A DNA stretch of 64,000 nucleotides from Galeopsis tetrahit (GCA_963675135.1 OY776120.1:26750001-26814000); one strand, 5' to 3'; numbered from the stretch's first letter, positions 45,102-57,370 are shown. Program-made: numbers and translations. The notes: generated by a model not told the origin, from the sequence alone.

Positions 45102-46882
45102 TGATTGGGTGTGAGATTGCTCGTTTTTGTGCTCACTATTGCTATGTTATCGTAGCATTTTGATGTGATTTTGGTCATAATTGTTAGAAATGGTGCTACT
45201 AACCTTGTTGTTAAGAAATGTGTTCAAAGTGTAGGAAACAAGGTGAAATAGTCCGTTTTAAAAGGAAAACGAGCATTGACGCGTGGGAATTGAAGTTCGA
45301 TTGGAGGACAAGAAGGAAAGCCAAGGAAAAGTTAGAAAAATCAAAGTAGTAGAAGTCACTCGGCCGGCCGAGTGGGATCACACTGGCGGCCGAGTGAGAA
45401 AAACTTCCAGAAACTTTCTGGAACTGCCTTGTCACTCGGCCGGCCGAGTGATTTCACACTGGCGGCCGAGTGACTTCACACTGGCGTCCGAGGCATTTAA
45501 CACTGGCGGCCGTTTGACTTCTGGAACCAATTTTGGTTCTGGAAGTCCCTCTCACTCGGTTGACCGAGTGATCCACTCGGTTGACCGAGTCAACTCACGA
45601 TTTTCGGGGTTTTTTGAGAATTTTGAAGAACTTCAAGGACCCAAATGCTAATTTCGTCTCACACACTTTTGGAAGCTTTAAATAGCTTCAAAACTCAGTT
45701 TGTAAATAACTTTTGTCCCTCATTTATTACAACTCTTAAACCCTAGTTCTTAACTCCATCTTCCACATTTATTGTCCATTTAATTCATAGTTTAGCTTCA
45801 AAGTAGGATACTTAGAATAGGTTTTTGGAAGAACAAGGCTCCACACTTTTGTAATAGCTAGGTATTTTGAAGAAACAACAAGGTGACTTCAAACCATTCT
45901 CTCATTTTCTATATAATTCTATATTTAATGTTCATTTTGAGTTCTTTTGATGTTTTAGCCATGGGTGTTTCTCAAAACACCATGGGCTAAGTTTATTTAT
46001 GCTTTGGGTGTTCTAAAACCATGTGAATATCAAGTTTGGAATTGTTTGAGCTTTGTTATTGCTAATATTAGATTTATTGCTTCTTTTAATGGGTATTATG
46101 TGTACTTTGTATGTTAACTTCTATTAATCCATATTTAGATGCATGTTTAGCGTAGACGAGAGTTACATGGACATGTTCATATTTATGGTGTGAGTTGTTG
46201 GTATGCAAATGTGTTAGTTATACTTTTAATTCGTCGAGAGAGAGTTAATTGTATTAGAACCCCATAAAAGGACATTAATTACTTGAATGGTTGTTTGAGT
46301 AGTTGGTGAGGATTAGGAAGAAAACCTTATTACCGGGTTTGGGAACACCTTAGAATTAAGGCTATATTACCCGAAGGGAAATGGTTGTCATCCTAGCATT
46401 TAGGTGCTCTTAGCAAATATTGATTAAAGCATTAACAAAATAAAAGCAATTCCTCTCTATTTCACTAGGTAGAACACCCGAAGCATTCTCTCACCCTTGC
46501 ACTTCTTCGAATCATATTCGTAGTTGTTCTTTGTTTTAATTGTTAAATTCTTGCTTAGTAGTAATTTTCTTTGTTAAGTTGTGGTAATTGCTCTTATTGA
46601 ATATTTACTTATTTTTAGTAGTTTAATTTACTTGTTAATTTCTAGGTTGGTGTTTGGTTTACTTTCTTGAAATTTAGTAGTAACTTAGCTTTATTTTAGA
46701 AATCCAAAAACCGAGCCCGTAGTTACATTAGTTATGACAACACAAAACTCTAGGGATCCATTGCACAAACCCACCTCCTAGGTCGATACTACTTGGTCGA
46801 ATACTTCCATTACTACTACGAACCCTTATGCTTGAGGGGAAGTAGTTAGTCAAATATAGTGACCAAAAATTCGTTCAAGTCA
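45102..46882 (+). repeat. 5' LTR of non-autonomous gypsy-type element
   Basis: Starts TGATTGGGTGTGAGATTGC (compare TGATTAGTGTGAAAATTTC at 49487) and ends GTTCAAGTCA one base before a tRNA-Asp primer site. It carries a palindrome array at 45357-45595, a TATA-like TTTAAATA at 45677-45684, and a GTAGACGAGAGTTACATG block shared with the 3' LTR. The two LTRs are clearly diverged. Confidence 0.75.
45357..45595 (+). repeat. Palindrome array in 5' LTR
   Basis: CACTCGGCCGGCCGAGTG occurs at 45357-45374 and 45433-45450. Diverged CACTGGCGGCCGAGTG forms lie between and after them, then CACTCGGTTGACCGAGTG-type copies at 45553 and 45574. All lie upstream of the TATA-like box at 45677. Confidence 0.85.
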
Positions 46883-46883
46883 A

Positions 46884-46901
46884 TGGCGCCGCTGCCGGGG
46901 A
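46884..46901 (+). promoter_or_regulatory. tRNA-Asp primer binding site
   Basis: TGGCGCCGCTGCCGGGGA, one base after the LTR's terminal CA, matches the complement of the tRNA-Asp 3' end except for one base. This primer is used by Athila/Tat-type gypsy elements. Confidence 0.85.
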
Positions 46902-47040
46902 GGTGACATAGTGTTATAAGTGGGACTTATAGTTAGTTGAGTACTAGTGTTAGCTACATTACTTGTTTTATTTTGTTTTCTTTTTATTTTGAGAATTTTG
47001 ATACTTTGATATTTTGTAGGTGTGAACTTCATCGACTAGA

Positions 47041-47918
47041 TGGATGGATATAATCAACACCCGTGGAATCATTGTTATGATCCACATGGTATGGTTTATC
47101 CTCCACAACATGGAGATGTGAGCTACGATGATTGGAGGAACTTTGATCACCATTATCATATGCAACAAGTTCCCTCCTCTTATCGAGATTGGAGGAATGA
47201 AGAAGAATCATCTCCTCATTCTCAAGGATATTATCCTTATCCACCTCCACCACAAGCATATTATCCTCCACATCCACGTGCACATCCACATCCACATCCA
47301 TACCCTTCTCCTCAACACCCATATCACCCATATCCTCCCCTACCACCCGAAGAGGTGTATCGTCCACCTCCTCCTCCACTTATGGAAGAGCTTCGTCAAG
47401 TACATTATCAAGAGTGGGAAAGCAACAAGTTTTGGCCACATGGTAGGACTACTATCGAAAAGCTCTTCATTGCACACATGAAGGAGAGAATGGATGCAAA
47501 GAGATATCCACTTGAAGACATGAGCATGGGAATGAGCTTAATGGTGATTGAAGATGGCAAAGAGGAATGTCCTTTGATGGACATGAGCTACAAGGAACAA
47601 GAAAATCAAGAAGCATCACAAGATGAGTTGGAGAGCAAAATGAGCATTTCTAAACCTTTAAACTCTTCAATTTGCACTTTATTTGATATTGATGCTTCTA
47701 TTGATTTCATTTTGCCTCTTAATCACTTTGACTCAAAGAAGGAAGTTGAGAAGTGGTTGGGTATTGGTATTCTTGAGCAAAGAGGAAAAGCTTTGAAAGA
47801 AATGATGGAGAAAGAGACAAGCGGTTGGCCTACTATTCATAAGAGTCTCCTTGACTTTGAGGCCAAAAAATTGAAATACAATGGCAAGGAGACTCGATAT
47901 CCATGGCCTTTTCGATGA
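47041..47918 (+). CDS. Unknown 292-aa ORF of the non-autonomous gypsy element
   Basis: ATG at 47041 lies about 140 bp after the primer site and runs to TGA at 47916-47918. Residues 1-115 are Tyr/His/Pro rich, with YYPPHP and HPHPHPYPSPQHPYHPYP low complexity. Residues about 115-292 are charged and more ordered (WESNKFWPHGRTTIEKL; SSICTLFDIDASIDFILPL; EKWLGIGILEQRGKALKEMM). I see no gag capsid motif, zinc knuckle, protease, RT or integrase. It is the only ORF in a 2.6-kb internal region, so the element depends on another for replication. An open frame between two strongly diverged LTRs hints at selection or recent recombination. Function unknown. Confidence 0.6.
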
Positions 47919-49472
47919 GCACATTAATTTCCGTCCGGCTTGAAGACGTTAAACTTAGCGCTAAATGGGAGGCAACCCATTCTTTATTGCTTTCTTTTAT
48001 TTTTAGATTTGTAGCTTGTTTGATCTTTTGTTTAGTTTTTGTTTTGTAGGTTGAGTGTTGTGTTGGTGGTCAAGGATGAGAGATATGCATGGTGGAGCTC
48101 AAGGGTAGTGGTGCTTTGGTGCTAAAGGTTCAAGGGACAAATTCTAAGGTAACACACTCATTCCCAAACTTTGCATTCAACTAGAGTTTCATTTAAGTTT
48201 GGGGGGGTTTCATGTGTTTCCTTCATTTATATTGCACCGTTGTTCCTAGTTTTGGTGATTGATTATCTTGTGGATTGTTGGTATTTGAGGCGTAATTGAT
48301 GGTGATTGTTAGTTTTTGAGATTTGGTTGAGCTTGTTGGTATTGATTGATGCTTGCTTGTTCACTTGATTTTGTGAAAATTTGTGCTTGGTTTGGTGATT
48401 TTGATTCATGATTAGACAAGCCCGTGAGCTTTAGAGCCTTAGACTTTCATATATTATGGTCTATTTTCCTTCATGTGAGTATCATTCATGCTTGTGTGCT
48501 CTAGAACTTGCCAATTGTCTTGTTTGAGGCTACTATTTGTGTGAAATCTTTGGAAGTGATATAAGGCCATCTTTGTTTTGAATAGTCACTTGACCAAATT
48601 TTTCCATACCAAATGAAATGTTTCCGTAGTTAGCCACTTTGAGCCTATTGACCTATATTTTTTGGCAACCTACAAATTTAGCCTATTTGTCTATCTTTTG
48701 TGAGCCTAAATTTTCCTATGAACTAGTGGAGCTTGAATATTGACAAATGTGGTTGAATTGAGGTGAAATGTGAATTTGGTGGATTTGTTTGGTTGAAAAG
48801 TGAAAAGAAAAAAAAAAAGAAAAAAGATGAATTGTGAGTTGTGCAAAAAAAAAAAAAAAGATTGAGTTGATGAGAAAAGAAAAATCGAAAAAGAAAACTC
48901 TCTTGTGCACAAAAATTTGGTAGAGCTTCAAGTCAAAAGTGTTGGTTGGTTGGTGGTGAAGAATGTGCTTAAAAAGAAAAGAAGTGAGTAAATTATGTGA
49001 GATAGAGAACTTTGAGTTGCAACTTGATCAATTGCAACTTTCCTTCTTGCTTCATTAGTTTATGAGTCACTTTATCCAAATCTTCCCTACCTTAACCAAA
49101 GAGCCTACATTACAACCAAATGTGAAGTCCTTATTGATGCATTGATTGAACACTTTCATGTGGTGGAGAACTTAGACATTTGGCAAGCATATGGTGGTGC
49201 ACTTGTGTGATTTGATTTTGAGAGCATACATTTCCTTTATTTGCACTTTGAGTGTTGAGAGATACACTTACTTGTGAGGAAATTGTGAATTGAGCACTTA
49301 ATCTTGCATGAATTTGAGCATAACTTATGAATTTGTTTGTTGATATTTTTACCTCTTGGCTTGACTATATTGAGAAAAGTTGACAATCACTCATTCAATT
49401 TTGATTGAATTTCTTCGCAATCCTCCCACTTGTTCTATATTTCTTTCGTTGCTTGGGGTCGAGCAACACTTT
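47919..49472 (+). other. Non-coding internal region of gypsy element
   Basis: No coding frame. It contains AGTTTGGGGGGGTTTC near 48196, a duplicate polypurine-like tract, and an A/G-rich stretch at 48795-48900 with two A runs. Confidence 0.6.
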
Positions 49473-49485
49473 AAGTTTGGGGGGG
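49473..49485 (+). promoter_or_regulatory. Polypurine tract of gypsy element
   Basis: AAGTTTGGGGGGG next to TTGATTAGTG marks the plus-strand primer and the 3' LTR start. Confidence 0.75.
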
Positions 49486-49486
49486 T

Positions 49487-51119
49487 TGATTAGTGTGAAA
49501 ATTTCTTGAAATTCATGTGTTTATTTTACATAATTTTGAGGGTTTTGTTGCATTATTCACACTAAATTGACTAATTGCACTTGAAATGAGAAAGGTATGT
49601 GTTTTGTTATTTTTTAGGTAAATTGAACTTATTTGGAAGCAAAATACGTGCCTGGGAATTCATGAAGTCAAGAGGACAACTGCACCATTGGATGCGTCTC
49701 GAAAAACTGAGTGGAATGAAAAAAAGAATCAAGTCAATCGGATGTCGGAAGCTCAAGATATGATCAAAACGATAAAGTGCGGAATTGTAGCAGAATCCAC
49801 TCGGGCAGCCGAGTCAACCCACTCGGTTGACCGAGTGAAATCTGCTTCCAGGTCAGTTTCTGGACTTCCAACTCACTCGGTTGGCCGAGTCAAACCACTC
49901 GGTTGACCGAGTCAACTTGCTGATGCGCGAAAAATCGAGAATTTTAAAGGATTTCAAGGGCCTAAGTGCAAATCTCGTCTCAAGAATTCTTCCAAGCTAT
50001 AAATAGCTCCCCAAATCAGATTATTAGGAGGTTTTGCCTCATTTATACACACTCAAGCCCTAGTTCATTTTCCTCCAACATGTGATACATAGAGGAGCAA
50101 TTAACTTGGGTTTGAGGAGCTTATCTCCTCAAACACACTCTTCATTTTTATGCTTTCTTAGTTTAGAATCATTTGGGTATTTTATTTTCATGTAAGAATG
50201 GAGGAATTACAAGACTCTCAAGGTGATATTTTTCTTTTATTTAAGCTTTGTTTGGTAAATTTCTTGTTTATTTCTATTTATTTTGTTGTTTTAGCCATGG
50301 GTGTTTTCTCAAACACCATGGGCTAAGCTTTTTATGCTTTGGGTGTTTGAAACCATGTGACTATTGAATGTGTGAATTGTTTAGACTTTGATTATTGTTG
50401 ATATTTGAATTATTGCTTCTCTTATTGGGTTTTATTGGTGCTTTGTGTATTTGCTTCTATTAATCCATATTTTGAGGCATGTTTAGCGTAGACGAGAGTT
50501 ACATGAACATGTTTAATTTATGGTGTGAGTTGTTGGTATACAAATGCGTTTATTATACTTTTAATTCGTCGAGAGAGAGTTAATCGTATTAGAACCCCCA
50601 TTAGGAGACATTAAGTACTTGAATGGTTATTTGGGTAGTTGATGAGGATTAGGAAGATGTCTTATTACCGGGTTTGGGAACACCTTAGACGTAAGGCTAT
50701 AGTACCCGAAGGGAAACGATTTTCATCCTAGCATCTTGATGCTCTTAGAAAATTCAAATTGAAGCATAAAAATGGTATAAACAATTCCACTCGATTTCAC
50801 TAGGTAGAGAACATCCGAAGCATTCACACACTTGCACTTCTTCGAATCTAATTTGTGATTGTTCTTTGTCTTGCTTGTCAATTTCTTGTTTTGTGATTTA
50901 GTAGTTTGATTACTTGTTAGCCTTTAGATTGTGTTTAGTTTAATTTATTGTCTTTAGATTATTGTTTAGCTTTAGTTTTGCATCCAAAACCCGAAACCGT
51001 AGCTACATTAGTTATGACGACGTACAACTCTAGGGATCCATTGCACTAGCCCACCTCCCGTGGTTCGATACTACTTGATCGAATACTTCCATTACTACTA
51101 CGATCCCTTATGCTTGTTC
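49487..51119 (+). repeat. 3' LTR of gypsy-type element
   Basis: Starts TGATTAGTGTGAAAATTTC. A palindrome array (four copies of ACTCGGTTGACCGAGT or related, 49797-49915) precedes TATAAATA at 49998-50005. It matches the 5' LTR up to CCCTTATGCTTG near 51119, where the two diverge, so the last part is missing or replaced. Confidence 0.75.
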
Positions 51120-51321
51120 TATATCCTCCCACTTGTATAATAAGTAGCTGGTTCATACGACGCATACGACGCCACGTCGCGTGATTCGACGCGCTGACTA
51201 CATAGTCCCTTTGTACAATTTGACTACACTAAGAAAAACCCAATTTACAATATGTCTAATAACTCTTTCACACCCGTGGAAAAAACTATTGATGGTACTC
51301 AACCTAGCCATTTGATATCTC
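51120..51321. other. Short unassigned spacer
   Basis: Contains a CG-rich run CGACGCATACGACGCCACGT. No gene or element ends recognised. Confidence 0.4.
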
Positions 51322-52286
51322 AAATGCAAATACATCAAAGCTCCATTATTTCATTATATGCTCGTTTCCTACCCTCTAATACCCTTGGGAACAACAATAT
51401 CTCATTGTATTTATTTTTTTCATGCCAAAACACCAATTTAACGTCCAAACACTCATTCCTACCATTTAACCCTCTATTACTTTTTGGCTATTATATTGGG
51501 ACTCACCCAAACGAATTTCGGACTTTGCAATCCACTTCTCATTCGAATTCGGAATTTTAAATCTAATTTTAATATCCACTCAAATAAAATATACTTATAC
51601 ACCTATTTTCACAAAATTCACTTCAATCACTTAGACTCGCCCAAAGGAACCGGAACTGTCGCCTCAAAGGAACCGGAACCGTGAAATCCACGGTTCAATT
51701 TCGATTCTTCGTTCCACGAAAATCAAACCGCTGGTTCCACGGTCCGAACCGACGGTTCCACTAATTTTTTTTTTTAATTTATGACGTCAACATAATGACG
51801 TCACCAAACAACTCTTTTTCAAACAGACAGTCCAGATTTAATTTGGATGTTACCGTTGGGGAGTGGGGATCGGTGGTTTGAACCGAAATCGCCGGTTCCG
51901 GTCGTTTTTTTTTTTTAAAATCGATTTTTGATCTTACAATCTGGATTAATACTAACTGTAAAACTAGTCTCAATTTTCTTCATCTCTTCATTCTCTTCCA
52001 ATAATATTATATTTCTCGAATTTCAATAGTCAATTATTCAATTCTATAATATTAGTATTTAATATTCATACACTTTAATACTTTATACTATTAGTTTATA
52101 GTTTATGCTTTATATTATATTTATTTTATAAATTTTATTACACACAAAAAAAAAAAAAAAAAAAAAAGAGGATCATCTTCATCTAGAGGAAAGGGCAAGA
52201 CTCCGATGGCGGCACCTCCTCCTCCAATTCCACACTTTGACGATGATGATGATATTGACATTTCATGGAATATGGAGGAAATAGGC
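51322..52286 (+). mobile_element. hAT 5' region, copy 1 (truncated)
   Basis: Starts AAATGCAAATACATCAAAGC and contains GGAACCGGAACC/CGGTTCCAC subterminal repeats, an A24 run, and then a coding start readable as GSSSSRGKGKTP...HFDDDDDIDISWNMEEI. It breaks at about 52286 into reverse-oriented MULE sequence. It is a direct repeat of 54910-55757. Confidence 0.75.
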
Positions 52287-53278
52287 GGCAGGTTATACCT
52301 ATTAGTCTTGTACGTGCAATCCATTATCAACACACTCGGGAAAGCACGGTACAACTGAAGGCCGGTTGGGTGTGCAAAGAATACATCTTGTATAGTATTT
52401 GATACCGGACAAAATATGTGGCTCTGAAAATAATTATTGTCAATCAACAAAGTCATCAACTGTTGTAGTTGACTCTTTCCAGCAAAACCTGTCATCTTAA
52501 ACTTGGATCGGACATTGTACACGGTGCGGATCGTAGAATGGTTGTTCGGATTTCTCAACTTAAGTAGTTTCAACACATCCTTTGGTGGAGCGTTACACTT
52601 GGACATATCAACAACCAAATCTTCTTCAGCGGGAGTTAGCCTCCCAGCGTATGAGTGACCCTCGAGGTAGATTGCTACGGGATGATTGTGAGTCCCGCAT
52701 TTGTCCTCCAACATCCATTCATTCGAAGACACTTTAATGCCCCTTAAGAGAAAAGGACATCCATACTTTTTCGACCCTGTTGTCCTTTTTCATCCCTTAT
52801 CATCTTCAAAATCATCAATATCATCATTTCCTACAACAACAAGTTGGGTTCCAATCTTTGGTTTATTTTTCCGATAAGTTCCACCACGTTCGCACGCCAA
52901 TAACACTTGTGCCTTTTTCTTCCCACTGCCATTATCTGAGCGCTTTACAACAATGACGATGTTGTGTTGTATGGCTACGTCTCGAACCCACTGTTCTAAG
53001 GCATCCCGAGTTTCAAAGTAATTGAAATTTGAGAACACATAGGTGTAGTCCATTATAAGTTCATTGCCCGGAGCATCCTCATTAGTCGAAGCATCCTCAT
53101 TAGTTGGGGCATTCTCCTCATTAGCCGAAGCATCACATGGCCCCGATGGCCCCGATTTATCCTCCGAATAAAAAAAGAAATTCGGATCAAAGTCTTCGTC
53201 ATGAGTCAAATTCTGAAAAGAAACCAATATGTAAGTTTTTTGGTTGGCCAAATTCTGAAAAGAAACAAAATTCAACAC
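52287..53278 (-). pseudogene. MULE transposase, FAR1-type DNA-binding N-terminus
   Basis: Reading down from 53278: an acidic leader, then NYFETRDALEQWVRDVA...VKRSDNGSGKKKAQVLLACERGG, in the style of a FAR1/WRKY-GCM1 zinc finger. TGA at 52790-52792 interrupts, and the same frame continues KYGCPFLLRGIK and CGTHNHPV, the end of that finger. It ends with VLIMDCTYKTNRYN, the opening of the MULE catalytic domain with its first Asp, cut off by the hAT junction. Most of the DDE domain is missing, so it is dead. Confidence 0.8.
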
Positions 53279-54072
53279 ACAAAAAAAAATACAAAATTCA
53301 TGTTTCAGTCGACATCGAATGGTCGTTCACTAGAGTTTTGGTGTGGACACCTTGTGCAAGAATAAAATCTTCCCCGTCGACAACGTGTGGTCGACCAAAA
53401 AGATACATAGTTGACATCAAGTAAACGACCAAACACACTTTCATCACCTAACCAGTGTCGACCACAACACACCTAGTCGACGTCGCGTAATCGACCAAAC
53501 ACATTATCATCACCTAACCAGTGTCGACGCCATAAAGACAAAAAACGAAAAATATTTAAACGCGCCAACAACGTATTCAACCATTTTCTTCAAACCATAT
53601 ATCCTAAACTACTCTAAAACGTACAAGGAACAATATATGAGGAATAAAACTAAAAATAAACCCTTGTTTAGCACTATATTTAGAAAAGATAAAACTAAGC
53701 AAAAAAAAAAAACTTACATATTTGTAGAATCCATCACGTTTTCTTGTCATTTATTGATCCTTGAAGCACAAAGAGTGCAAAAATACGATTTCCACGAGTT
53801 GAAATAGTGAAATGAGCGAGTGGAAGATTTTGGTGATGAGAGTGGCCGATTTTTTTTTCGGTTTGGAGAAAGGGAAATGGGGGAGTGAGGGTTTAGGGAG
53901 GAATATAAAAAGGGGCCAAAAATTGGGGGTGTGCGTACAGTAAGGGTGGTGCAGTTAGTGCCATGCAATTTAGTGTAAGGGTATTTTGGGTTTTTCGCCC
54001 TATTATTTTAATAATTTCCTGAAAGGGGATTGCATCAAACCTAAATGGAGGTGCATATAGTCACACCCCTTT
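52287..54072 (-). mobile_element. Truncated MULE with transposase N-terminus
   Basis: Minus-strand sequence from a terminal-repeat-like end near 54072 (GGGGTGTGACTATATGCACC) to a break at 52287. A short exon 1 (MTRKRDGFYKY then a GTAAGT donor) lies at about 53715-53748; transposase coding follows. The other terminus is lost at the junction with hAT copy 1. Confidence 0.7.
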
Positions 54073-54560
54073 TTTTAATGTATGTGGACCGCTCGGCCCA
54101 TAGTTGGGCCCATATAGAATAGATGTTTATAGTGAAATGATGGTTATTTAATGAGCTTCTTGGGAGATGAGAGTAACCTGAAAAAGTACTACTATTAACT
54201 TTGATTAGAAGAGTTAATAGGATCTTCTACACGTAGTTTGAGTGTTGTATGGTACCGTATGACTACCATAGTCAATTAAATCTAAACTATTAAAATTCAA
54301 ATTTAAAAACTTAAATTTGATGACATGTTACCTTTTGTAATATGTGTCGTATGGTGTTGTATGGTATCGTACGTTTCTATTTTTATATTTAATTAATTAA
54401 AATATATAATTTTAAAATTACATTTTTATCCTTATATAATAAAATATTTTATTATATTTATTAATTTAATTAATTAAAATATGTTAAGTTAAAATTACTT
54501 ATTTACTCTTATATTATTAATAAAAAAATCAAATTAAACTAAAAAAAAAATATCAGTATT
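54073..54560. repeat. Duplicated segment, copy 2 (empty-site version)
   Basis: Nearly identical to 41317-41504 at its start and related to 44778-44960 at its end. It reads straight through CCATAGTCAATTAAATCT, where copy 1 carries a solo LTR and then a Pack-MULE. Confidence 0.8.
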
Positions 54561-54909
54561 AATTGTCACACGGCGGGAGAGAAGCTGTAATTTTGTTTTG
54601 GAAGAAGACAGAAGAGAATCTGCACGCACACAATGGAATTGGAAGAATATGAGAAAAATCTTATTTTCAATTATCATTTCTATTTCCAATTTAAATAATG
54701 TATTATTATTTAATTTATTTTTGTTGGAATTTTATGTATTTAATTTTAAAATAATACTTATTGAAATTTGTATTAAAAGGGTAGGATAATAATTTTTTAT
54801 AAATTAAAAATAAAAAATTTTAAAATGCATTTATATTAAAGAAGTGTAATATAGTAAATAATAAAATACAATTTAAAAAATAATTTAATTAACTTAAAGA
54901 AGTGTATTG
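54561..54909. other. AT-rich spacer
   Basis: No gene; a short GC-containing ACACGGCGGGAGAGAAG patch, then A/T-rich sequence. Confidence 0.4.
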
Positions 54910-56460
54910 AAATGCAAATACATCAAAGCTCTATTATTTCACTATATGCTCGTTTCCTACCCTCTAATACCCTTGGGAACAACAATATCTCATTGTATTT
55001 GTTTTTTTCCATGCCAAAACACCAATTTAACGTCCAACACTCGTTCCCACCATTTAACCCTTTAATACTGTTTGGCTATTATATTGGACTCACCCAAACG
55101 AATTTCGGACTTTGCAATCCACTTCTCATTCGAATTCGGAATTTTAAATCTAATTTTCACATCCACTCATATAAAATATACTTATACATCTATTTTCACA
55201 AAATTCACTGCAATCACATTAGAATTGCCCAAAAGAATCGGAACCGCCGCCTTAAAGGAACCGGAACCGTGAAATCCATTTTTCGATTTCGATTCTTCAT
55301 TCCGCAAAAATCAAACCGCTGTAAGCTGGTTCCACGGTTTGAACCGGCGGTTCCACTATTTTTTTTTTTTATATATGACGTCAGCATAATGACGTCACCA
55401 ACAACTCTTTTTCAAACGGACGGTCCAGATTTAATATGGATGTTACCGTTGGGAAGTGGGCACCGGTGGTTTGAACCGGAATCGCCGATTTCGGACATTT
55501 TTTTTTAAATCGATTTTTGATCCTACAGTCCGGATTATTCTGAAACTAGTCCTCTTTTTATCCAACGGTCGAAAAAAAAACTAGTCCGCTTTATATTATA
55601 TTTATTTTATAAATTTTATTACAAAAAAAATAAAATGAGGATCATCTTCATCTAGAGGAAAGGGCAAGACTCCGATGGCTGCACCTCTTCCTCCGGTTCC
55701 ACACTTTGACGATGATGATGATATTGACATTTCATGAAATGTGGAGGAAATAGAAGCGACGACTACCATGACTACTTTCAACACTTCTTTTCCACAAGAA
55801 GAGGAAAATGCTCCACCACGTGAACCGGAACACACCGAAGACGAACCTGAAGCCGAAGGAGGAACTCAAACTCAAGGAAGGAGGAAAAGACCTACAAGAA
55901 CAAGCGGTAGAATGCCTACTTCCGATATTTTCACTATCCACTTCAATAAATTGCCAACCGAAAAGGTAAACATTTTTAATGCTCAATGTAATCATTGTCC
56001 TAAATCTTATAAATTTGAAAAAGGTAATGGATATGGAATACTGAGAAAGCACTTAGTAACTTGCCATGCTTATGAAGTGAGTTGTGCATCATCTCAAACA
56101 CAATTACGAGGATTCACGACATGTTGTGAAGGTGCTTCTAATCCTACTTCTTTATTTGATTAATATGATTAGAAGGTTGCTAGAAGAGAAATAGCTAAAC
56201 TTATTTGTTCTAAACATCTTCCCTTTCGTTTTTCAAATGATCTTCGTTTTGAAAAAAAAAAACTTAATTACGGCTTATAATCATTGTGCTAAAAAAATTT
56301 CAAGGTCTTCAATTACTCGTGAAATTGATATAATGGCTAGAGAGATTAAAATCGAAATGACCAAAATGTTTTTAAGATTAACTCAAAAAAATTCAAAAAA
56401 ATTCTATATATTCGGATATTTGATTGATCATTTTCAAGAACATAGCTACAAGGGTTTATA
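54910..56460 (+). mobile_element. hAT element fragment, copy 2
   Basis: 5' non-coding part matches 51322-52160, followed by the start of a hAT transposase gene with a BED zinc finger. The catalytic and dimerisation domains are absent, and sequence after about 56460 is unrelated. Confidence 0.75.
55636..56460 (+). pseudogene. hAT transposase N-terminus with BED finger
   Basis: Begins as GSSSSRGKGKTP...FDDDDDIDIS then TGA (Trp in copy 1), then NVEEIEATTTMTTFNTSF and an acidic Glu/Pro-rich stretch. A BED-type finger follows: CNHCPKSYKFEK with LRKHLVTCH supplying Cys-x2-Cys and His-x4-His. A TAA at 56161 and a later frameshift precede LICSKHLPFRF and SSITREIDIMAREIK. Family role: DNA binding by hAT transposase; here it is broken and truncated. 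Confidence 0.8.
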
Positions 56461-57370
56461 GGGTCTCGACACATCTCCACCTAGCCTAACACGTTTTGTC
56501 ATGCAACAACCTTAATCTGGCACTGCATTTCTTCATCACCTAGCCTAACAGCTCCATGCAAAAAAAATTATCATTTCTTCACCAAAAGCAATCTAACTTC
56601 ACCCAAAAGCTAGCTCGAGAGTGAAGGATTGACTCCCGACTTAAGTACCCATCCACCATTGTTTGTGGATAATTTACCACCCTAAAAACCAGACGTCCAC
56701 AGACAGCTCACACTTTGGGTAACCTTCGTTCACAGCGACCCAGGCAGACCACACACCTTGGTTCCTAATGTCGTGCAAATCTCTCCCCAGGTAGCCCTTT
56801 TCCATACCAAGCAATTGTGGATCGGATGGGGGATCGTAAATTCATAACAGTTTCCCACCAACAATAGCTAGAAACAATTTTAACGTTACAAATTTTTCCA
56901 ATTAATGACAACGCGAGCTTAAATCTTCACTTGATAGAATAATATTTTCTAATTTACCAAAAAAAAAAAGTCAATTTAACTAGCCGTAAATCCTCTCGAG
57001 TATTGAACAAAAACCCAACACTAGGTTAGGTAAGGGTACACTAATGAAAATGTGAGTTTCAGTAATGGTTTAAATTTAATTAACCTATAACTATAAGAAG
57101 AACCATCCAATCAAGGGAAACTCAATTTCTCAACCCATGCGTAAAATGAAAGATTTTTAATTATATAAAATGCCAGTAAATACTGACTATCTGATCACAA
57201 ATTCCGGGTTGTCATATTCATATATCTATGACTTCCCATACTGATGATATCTCAATTCAAAGTATCCCGAATTCGCTAGCTTCCATCAACTCAAAATAAA
57301 AGTTTATACACCAGAGCACAAGAGAGTATAAAAGCTGGACAAATCTCATAACAGCACAGATAACATCAAC
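56461..57370. other. Unassigned intergenic sequence
   Basis: No gene or element recognised. ACCTAGCCTAACA appears twice at 56480 and 56538. Confidence 0.4.

Noticed and set aside
51252..51560. Plus-strand 102-aa ORF
   Set aside because: It crosses the boundary into the hAT 5' non-coding repeat; the matching part of the second copy is read in a different context.
54912..55508. Plus-strand 198-aa ORF
   Set aside because: It lies in the non-coding 5' region of a hAT element, is not kept open in the second copy (51322-52286), and shows no domain.
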